Below, in pieces: positions 57,015-64,000 of a DNA stretch of 64,000 nt. Below the pieces are notes generated by a model that made no database searches, had not been told where the DNA came from, and saw only the letters and a program-made list of their open reading frames with translations. The stretch is taken from NCBI GenBank assembly GCA_030770535.1, contig JASVEC010000090.1:1-64000 (forward strand), read 5' to 3'. The number at the start of each line of letters is the position of its first letter. Within the stretch, counting starts at the first letter, position 1. The stretch comes from Batkoa obscura (taxonomy: Eukaryota; Entomophthoromycota; Entomophthoromycetes; Entomophthorales; Batkoaceae). The translations under genes and the position numbers were made by a program.

Positions 57015-58207
57015 ATGCGAAATCAATTAAAGAATAAACTAAGCCATCAACTTAAAACCTTGGTCAATTTTTATCAAAGAGATCGATGGCTTATAGCACA
57101 GCAAACAGAACTTAAAATATTAAATACGGTTTACGAATTGCAAAAAATAAATAACAATCAAGCCATTACTTTAAACAATGACCAACCCGTACAATTGTAT
57201 AATCAAAAAGTAGACGATGGTGAATTTATACACACATTAAGTATCAAGACCAACAACACAAAAAACATTGTAATGTTACACGGGTTCGGAGTGGGTTTAG
57301 GTATTTATATGAAAAACATGGGAGCATTATGTCAATTGAGTTCCAATTATAACCTACATTATTTAGACTGGTTAGGGATGGGTTTATCTTCAAGACCAGA
57401 CCTATTAAATTCATTCAAAGATGGCGTGGATATTACTTATAAAGCTGAAGACTTTTTTATTAACGGTTTAGAAGCTTGGCGAAAAAACAAGAATATTGAT
57501 AAACTTCAGTTGGTAGGCCATTCGCTTGGTGGGTATCTAGCTTCCTTATATAGTATGAGATATCCTGAAAGAGTAGACAAATTAATTTTATTATCACCAG
57601 GTAAGATCCTTATATTTATAATATCTAGCTTAACTTATCTATTTTAACGTTAGTTGGCATCCCTGAAAAACCAGCTGTTAAGCCAGATACGAGGCATCGA
57701 GCAACAGCTCCTAAGTGGATCAACTGGTTATGGGATCGTCATATGACCCCACAAAAGATTGTACGTAGCTTAGGACCCTATGGGGAAAGTTTAGTACTAA
57801 GGTACATTATGGGAAGGTTTCCAAACTTACCAGAAAATGAACAAGCTTTACTTAAAGAATATTTGTTTGATATAGCTGCTTTACCAGGCTCTGGCGAATA
57901 TGCTCTAGGCTCTATTTTACAAGCTGGGGCTTATGCAAGGTATCCTTTAAAGTATAGGTTAACTAATATTCATATACCTATTACATTTGTTTGTAAGTGT
58001 TTTTAACATGTATATTAATAATCTATAATAAGTATCTTCATTTTTATAGATGGGGATAGAGATTGGATGAACCCTGATCATGCATACAAACTTATAACAA
58101 GTTTACCAGATGGATCTAATTTGAAAATAGTACCAAACGCAGGGCATCAATTGTTTTTAGATAACCCAACTTACTTTAATTCATTATTAATCAATGAGTT
58201 TAGCTAA
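57015..58207 (+). CDS. ABHD4/5-Cld1-like alpha/beta hydrolase (lipase/acyltransferase)
   Basis: Three exons, 57015-57600, 57654-57992 and 58050-58207, about 360 aa. Alpha/beta-hydrolase fold: oxyanion segment VMLHGFGVG (residues about 86-94), LDWLGMGLSSRP, nucleophile Ser170 in GHSLGG, acid in YGDRDWM (Asp311 or Asp313), His341 in NAGHQLFLDNP. The HxxxxD box (HQLFLD) is the mark of the CGI-58/ABHD5-Ict1-Cld1 group. Relatives hydrolyse cardiolipin (Cld1, mitochondria) or acylate lysophosphatidic acid (Ict1, ABHD5). Because Ser is present, unlike in ABHD5, a hydrolase role is more likely. It converges tail to tail with the lipase gene, 94 bp apart. Confidence 0.9.
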
Positions 58208-58301
58208 AAAAGTGATTATAATAAAATATACAATGAGAGTATAATAAAGTAATATACGTAATAACATAATAATATATAATTTAATTAATTTATAACGTAA
58301 T

Positions 58302-59496
58302 TTAAAATCCTTTGCAATGTAAAAAGGTAGATAATCTCAGATAAAATTCGATATTGTCGAATTCCGTTTCTGGGCTCAATAATAATGTTTTAGGTAAGGA
58401 CAAAGAGGGATTTATATTATATCTGGCATCTTCATACCCGATCACTCGCCCAATAGCAGTCAACCAACGGAAGCGTACCACTAAATCAAAATGATTGGCT
58501 TGTACTGTCTCAACTAATTGACCCCACTCTCCGCTTTTTAGTGAAACTAAACCATCATTCTTACCTTCCACTTGATTAATAATTTGCCATGGAAAATTTA
58601 AAAAGGAAAGGTAATGCATTTTATCTAAATAAGCATTATAGCTATAATAAGCTACATTAGGGTCATCTGGGGTACTTGGATTAAATTTGTTTCTACAGTA
58701 ATCTGTTGTCAAGTGAGAATAAGCTGGAGCGTCCAAATAACTCATCACTCTTTCAAACCATTGTTGTCGTTCATGTTTATCTTTTATCTTTTCTTCGCTT
58801 GAAATTTTACCTACTTTTAAATGATCCCTGCACCAATCCATAAAGCTACTACCTCTATGTGGAGTCGATATTGTTGTCAAACTTTTTACTTTATATTTTT
58901 TATCTTCATTTGGTATTCTACTAATAAGGTATCTACCATCTAATCCTCCCATTGAATGCCCTAACAAGTTTACCTGTTGACCGGGTAATGTCTTATTTAA
59001 TAATTCATGAAGTTGTTGTGCTCTTTCTGCTATCGAGCCTGTACTTGATACTTTCACTACAATTACTTTCGATCCCATCTTTTCCAATGCTTCAGCTACG
59101 CCCTGCCAGTAATGTACCTGTAATGTTGGTAAATTATCAAAACCTGATTTAAATGAGCTCAGCTTTAGTTGAATGTGAATTAAATGATTTTATTACCTAT
59201 TTTATCAAAACCATATAGGCCTAAAGTGTAAAATATTAGCTTAGTAGAAAAATGGGAGATACTGATAGCCTACCATGACATAATACTACTGGGTTGCGAG
59301 TAGGTTTATAATTTGGTCTTAATACATAGATACTTTGACTAGCTTTAATCTTTTCTTTTTTCTTTTCTTGTATATTCGTTTTTTGCTGAGTTACTGTGGC
59401 TTTAAGTAGGCTTTTGATAGTTGATTTAAACGGTGCAATATTTAGAGCCTGTTTTATAGTATCAAAGTTGAAGTTAATGGCCAATTTACGATTCAT
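58302..59496 (-). CDS. Triacylglycerol lipase-like alpha/beta hydrolase
   Basis: Three exons on the minus strand: 59274-59496, a 24-nt microexon 59197-59220, and 58302-59143; about 362 aa. The introns are 53 bp each. With this structure the oxyanion segment reads VVLCHGLYGFDKIGFDNLPT, as expected for this lipase family. Nucleophile Ser146 lies in LLGHSMGGLDGRYL; STPHRGSSFMDW follows; the acid is Asp279 (EGKNDGLVS) and the base His300 (ANHFDLV). A basic N-terminal region of about 60 residues (KKKEKIKASQS) comes first. It probably cleaves triacylglycerol or related esters; location is unclear as no clear signal peptide is seen. Intact. Confidence 0.9.
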
Positions 59497-60478
59497 TATT
59501 TTTTATAAATTAATTATACATTCTTTTATACTATTAAAAAATAAATTTGTTATTCCCCTTCAACTTGACTATGTTAGATTCACATGCTAATTTATCATTT
59601 TACCTCATAATTCGTTAACTTTTTATTAAATTTGGGAATTACTTGTGTTCTTAAACCAATCAATGTGTTCAGTCTTACAATATGCTGGTTTGGACAAGCC
59701 ACAATTGAAGTTGAACTATTTTGTTTGGGCTCTTTAATTGATTTGCTGCTTAAATTTATTTTAAACTGAATAGTAATCTAAGTTTGACGTTATTAGGTCA
59801 TTTAATCATTACTTGATTGATTTGAGTGCATGTTTGTAAACTTAACTAATATAATACAATATCCAGATTAAATATAGTAACTTGTTATCATTGCTTGTAT
59901 TTTGATAGCATTTAAATTAAGATAAAGAATTAAACACCTTTAAGACTTTTTACAATTAATAAAATAAAATGGTATTATCGATTTATTTTAATAATAAGAG
60001 CATAATAATTCATACTAGATAAATTAGTTTGAAAAGTTCAAAGCAGTTAAGTCAGAGTATAAGTTTTTAAAAAAAGGCAAAATATAATGTCATACCTAAT
60101 ATTAATTTTCAAGTATTATTCAAATATTTTAGACCAAAGAGGCCAATTATTTATAATTATCATTAAAATTTTTAGTAATATTTAAAAATAGAAGTAAACA
60201 TTACTTATAACATCTATTAAAATTATACTAAATTGTTTTAGTATATTAAATACTATAGTAGATATTTCAACTTGAAGACAGAGGAATTTGTTTTTGAGGA
60301 CACTATCATTTAGACTTATATAATGTAGATATATAATTTTAATGACATGGACATAAATTATTACATAAAAATTAATCTGACATCGTTTTTTATAAACTCT
60401 CATCATTAAAATAATTAATGTTATATTAAATAATATTAGATAGCCTTTTAATTTTTTCAAAATTTTAAATAAGCAAGT
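59497..60478. other. Intergenic, AT-rich
   Basis: 5' flank of the lipase gene, then AT-rich DNA with stops in all frames; no element seen. Confidence 0.45.
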
Positions 60479-60577
60479 GGGGATGTTTTTTTTGATTTCA
60501 TTACTTTTTCCATTTTTTAAGCGTTATTTGAGCGGAAAGATTTTTGGTAAAATTCTTAAACAAAAAAATACATTCCC
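60479..60577 (+). mobile_element. M27: M-family MITE
   Basis: GGGGATGTTTTTTTTGATTT to TACATTCCC, with AAGT at 60475-60478 and 60578-60581. Confidence 0.93.
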
Positions 60578-61552
60578 AAGTAATTCCCTATAACTCAAAA
60601 AACAGCCCAAAGTAGTACACATAGAGACTCATTTTAAAAGCAACCAGGTTTTCAACATACTTTATGCTACATTTATTATTATAATTTTAAAGTTTAATCT
60701 TTTTAATAAGCTTTATTTTAGATTGTTTAATATAATATACATTGAGCAACAATAAAGTCGACTACTTTTCAACATTGAAAGCAAAAAATAAATATATTTT
60801 TGATGCATTGTAAATCATTTATAATAAATGACCTTAGTTTTAGCTTTAAAAAGTGAAAATCACAAAAATATGATTAAACATATCATAACTCAATGAATAA
60901 TTTGTCAAATAATATAGCATAAAACTTATCAAGGATATTAAGCTCTATACTACATTTGATATTATGATATTGGAGATGTAAACAGTCTAACAACTCTAGT
61001 AAAATTTATGGATTTCTGCAAAAAAGTGTATAATGCTTTTGTAAGAGCAACTAACTTTAACTGTTATAATATATTAATACAAAATGTAGAGTAAAATTTG
61101 AAGTTTCTAATAGCTTTTATTTAATATTACCTACTGTATTATTTATTGAACTATGGCAAATTTAGTTATTTTTTAAAGTCTTAAAAAGGATTCAGTTCTA
61201 GTATAATATAAGACACTTTAATATAAAAACTTGCCAAAAAATATTACCAGAATAGTATATATATATTATATAATTCTAGATATTATAATGACTTTTCATA
61301 CCAACCTTTTTAGCTGAATCGGACCGGATGGGCTAAGTTTAAATAGTACTTGCTATTAACTCTTTTTAATAATCAATTTAAATAATACGAAATTTGTTTA
61401 GATCAAGTATAAATCTACATTCAAAATCTCTATTAATTCTATCCTTCGATCTCCTTTCGATTTTTCCTTTATCTTTGTACTACCTACTTTATTAAATTTT
61501 ATTAGGATGAATCGCCACTAACTCAATGAATAATAAGTATATAGGGCTGTAT
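60578..61552. other. AT-rich spacer
   Basis: Nothing recognised in about 1 kb. Confidence 0.4.
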
Positions 61553-61642
61553 TTTTTTTGTTTAAAAGTTTTACTAACAAACTTTCCACTTAAATAGCGC
61601 TTAAAAATGGAAAAAATAATGAAGTCAAAAAAAAACACTCCC
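61553..61642 (-). mobile_element. M28: M-family MITE
   Basis: AGGGCTGTATTTTTTTTGTT to AACACTCCC, slightly short. Flanks are ATAT and AAAT. Confidence 0.84.
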
Positions 61643-61779
61643 AAATGTTATTATTGTTTATCAACTTGTAAAAAAACATTTAAATAATAAAAACATAAAC
61701 TATTAAATCATGGTATAAATTTTAACGTTTAATATCCAAGTTAGTATTCAATAAATAAAATTGAAAGCATTTTTTATTT

Positions 61780-61990
61780 AATTAACTGGCTTTGTCAAAG
61801 TCTTATTTTATATGGCTAAGATAGACTTAATAGGGATGGCATATAATAAGCTATGAACTATATAATATAAAAAAAATAAAAGATACTATTATAAAATTCA
61901 ATAGTCTTATTAAAAAGTATAGTATCAAAAAATAGTTTAATAAAAAGCTTCAAGTTGTTGTACTAAAAGTTTCTTTTATACTTTAGTTAG
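61780..61990 (+). repeat. R-family repeat, partial diverged copy
   Basis: Matches about 35920-36150: GGCTAAGATAGACTTAA, AAGCTATGAACTATATAA, TAAAAAGCTTCAAGTTGTTG and TTTCTTTTATACTTTAG are in the same order. Confidence 0.6.
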
Positions 61991-62000
61991 ACAACTATAT

Positions 62001-62201
62001 GGCGATGTGTTTTTATGTTTAAGAACTTTACTAACAATTTTCCCGCTCAAATAGTGCTTAAAAGATGGGAGTGTTTTTTTTAATTTCATTATTTTTTCCA
62101 TTTTTTAAGTGCTATTTAAGCGGAAATTTTGTTAGTAAAATTCTTAAACATAAAAATACATCCCTCAGATGGAAAAAGTAATGAAGCCAAAAAATACCCT
62201 T
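62001..62201 (-). mobile_element. M29: M-family MITE interrupted by M30
   Basis: Left part 62001-62066 (GGCGATGTGTTTTTATGTTT to TGCTTAAAAGAT), right part 62171-62201 (GGAAAAAGTAATGAAGCC to ACCCTT). Joined, they make one M of usual size. Flanks are ATAT and GTAT. Confidence 0.88.
62067..62166 (+). mobile_element. M30: M-family MITE nested in M29
   Basis: GGGAGTGTTTTTTTTAATTT to ATACATCCCTC, with AGAT at 62063-62066 and 62167-62170. The host MITE continues across it. Confidence 0.92.
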
Positions 62202-63239
62202 GTATCATTTTCTTTTCCTATTTAACTACAATCAATACTAAGCGTTATCATTAGAAAAATGATGATAGTAACTGCTTAATCCTCACGAACTTAAACATCT
62301 CTGAGTTTGCTTATACTTTCCTTCAAGGTCTTACAGTCAATATTAATCAAACTTAGGCTTTAAGCTAATTTAAACATTATTATAAACAAGTTTTAGCTTA
62401 TTGCCACCAACTTTCCTATTATTAAGTAGTTTTGATTAGTCCTTATTGGGTGGGTAATTGACATAGGTAAGTAAGTTGATGGTTAGGAAGTTTATTTATC
62501 ACTACTTCAGAATATTCTTAATCGACTGTTATTTACTTATCAGAAGCTAACTCATGGTAGGGGTGGCAGGCATCTAACGATATTTAGATAAGGATAAGGT
62601 GGGGGTAAGCGATTGGTGGAAGAGATCATCAATTGTTGTTTTATGTTGTTATTAACAATTTTTATTATAGCTCCCAGTATCCATGCAATAGTGAAGTGAT
62701 ATTGCCAAAGTATTCTACCGGATGGCTCTTAGTTAAATAAACTAGTCAATACTTTTGATTATGTTGTACACTTACTAGTTATTTATACTTCTATTTTCTT
62801 ATTAAATAATAAAAATTACTCTTAGTTTTTTTGTTTTAATTTTCTAAAATTACTCAAAGTTTGAAATATTAAAGTTATAAGATGTTTGGTAAATTAAAAA
62901 CCTTCCTGTATTCATTATAACGAAAAATAAAACAAGAAAATAATTCATGATTACATTATACAAAAACTTTGTATGAACTAATAGATGCCGATTAAGTTGT
63001 CAGTGATTCCACCAATATTTTTATTACATTCTATTTTAATTCTTAGATTATTTACAAATGAGTGCTTAGGATAAACAAGTTGAATTAAAACTTTTCTTTA
63101 TAGTATTATTGAACTATTTAGTCTTATTTATCAGTTAGTTTATGGATATTTTGATAAAGTATTCGGTTTTTAAACTTCAGATACAGCTTTTAATGACTTT
63201 TTTAAATTTAATAACTTCATATATACAAGTTAAACATAT
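62202..63239. other. Spacer with a less AT-rich patch
   Basis: No gene identified. The part at about 62400-62740 is richer in G and C and has protein-like runs on the minus strand (e.g. ILWQYHFTIAWILGAIIK), but no family is recognised; a decayed gene is possible. Confidence 0.4.
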
Positions 63240-63334
63240 AGGGATGTGTTTTTTATTTAAGAATTCTACTAACACTCTTTCCCCTCAAATATTGCTTGAA
63301 AAATGAAAAAGTAATGAAATCAAAAAAACACCCT
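63240..63334 (-). mobile_element. M31: M-family MITE
   Basis: AGGGATGTGTTTTTTATTTA to AAAACACCCT. ATAT lies on the left; the right flank has decayed. Confidence 0.8.
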
Positions 63335-63685
63335 TATGCTTTTTAAATTAACTATTAAATTTGCTAAGCGGATTTCAAGTACTTGAATAAAGTTTCTATC
63401 CCAGTTTAACTTAATAAAAAGCAGATTTTTCCTTTACAATACGTCCAGTTTTTTAAAACTCTATGTTTACTTTTTTTATCACTTCACCTTTAAACTCTAA
63501 AAAATCTAGCTTCTCATACAATCAAATCATTAGTTTTCTTTTTTTAGCCTTAATCTTTTATTATTTCTATTAAACTTTTTATAAAGATCCCCTAGCTTAA
63601 ACTATTTTCTTTGATAGCTTTGCTACAGTAGCTTTAAGTATAAAAACTTTATAGATTATTCAGTTCTATTTTTAAACAAAAATTT
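63335..63685. other. AT-rich spacer
   Basis: Nothing recognised. Confidence 0.35.
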
Positions 63686-63780
63686 GGGGATGTTTTTTTT
63701 GGTTCCATTACTTTTCCATTTTTTTAAGCACTATTTGAGTAGAAAGATTGTTAGCAAAATCCTTAGACAAATACATCCCC
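63686..63780 (+). mobile_element. M32: M-family MITE
   Basis: GGGGATGTTTTTTTTGGTTC to ATACATCCCC, with ATTT at 63682-63685 and 63781-63784. Confidence 0.93.
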
Positions 63781-64000
63781 ATTTACTAAACTTAAATTAA
63801 TATCAAACCATTTGTTTAAAAAAAAGGTCATTTAGTTAATAAATTATTATATAAATTAAGTTTGCTATTATTGTTCGTGGTCAAGTGTATATTGTTTCGT
63901 ACTAAACAGCTGGTGGTTACTTAATCCATCATTAAATAATAAAAGCTATCATAAAATAATATATTTTTTATGTAATTGCTTTTATATAATGATATTAGTA

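Noticed and set aside
60182-60460. Minus-strand open frame of 92 codons
   Set aside because: Ile/Tyr/Lys-rich composition typical of random AT-rich DNA, no homologous look, no splice context.
8876-63780. M elements as SINEs or a CRISPR-like array
   Set aside because: They have inverted tips and target duplications, no A-tail or Pol III boxes, both orientations, and irregular spacing with no spacer-like units.

Overview
The window looks like a chromosomal segment of an early-diverging fungus with very AT-rich DNA. Mucoromycota, perhaps Mucorales, is the best guess. The reasons are short GT-AG introns (about 45-65 bp), fungal-type Pmc1, S28 peptidase, Ptc7 and lipase genes, and one nuclear tRNA-Ala. 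The taxon is an inference from gene content and style; no rRNA is present to prove it.

Left arm (1-10.7 kb): the frameshifted 3' end of a kelch-repeat membrane protein gene, two MATE transporter genes in the same orientation with one intron at the same place, tRNA-Ala(AGC) between them, and a four-exon NSRP1/CCDC55-like splicing-factor gene.

Centre (10.9-43 kb): an accessory island with almost no working host genes. It is built of ten copies or pieces (T1-T10) of one cut-and-paste DNA transposon family, here called T, and many copies of a ~100-bp MITE, here called M (32 in the whole window). T elements have ~20-bp imperfect inverted ends beginning GGGG, 4-bp target duplications (ATAT) and decayed genes for a transposase-like protein with a conserved HHGKSIVDGHFG motif. 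M has 4-bp duplications too (ATAT, AAAT, ATTT, GTAT, AAGT, AGAT, TTAT). M and T share different motifs at their two ends at exactly the same distance (nt 17) from the tip, so M is probably a non-autonomous relative of T. The island also holds a dead long-chain acyl-CoA synthetase gene on the minus strand (32.4-34.6 kb), an older dispersed repeat (R) into which T6 jumped, and a second old repeat (N).

Right arm (38.7-59.5 kb): a six-exon PARP gene (BRCT-WGR-regulatory-catalytic), a CENP-B-type helix-turn-helix gene, a decayed unidentified coding region, a Pmc1-type Ca2+-ATPase gene with one apparent frameshift near its 3' end, an intronless leucine-rich-repeat gene, a serine carboxypeptidase (S28), a Ptc7-like mitochondrial PP2C phosphatase, an ABHD4/5-Cld1-like hydrolase/acyltransferase, and a lipase converging on it. 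The last 4.5 kb is non-coding AT-rich DNA with six more M copies, including one M inside another.

No operon-like logic is expected. The main story is the T/M system: shared terminal code, trans-mobilised broken copies, MITEs riding inside transposons, insertions stacked end to end on ATAT, and a conserved foldable block in the T 3' non-coding part. No complete T copy is present, so any active source must lie elsewhere.
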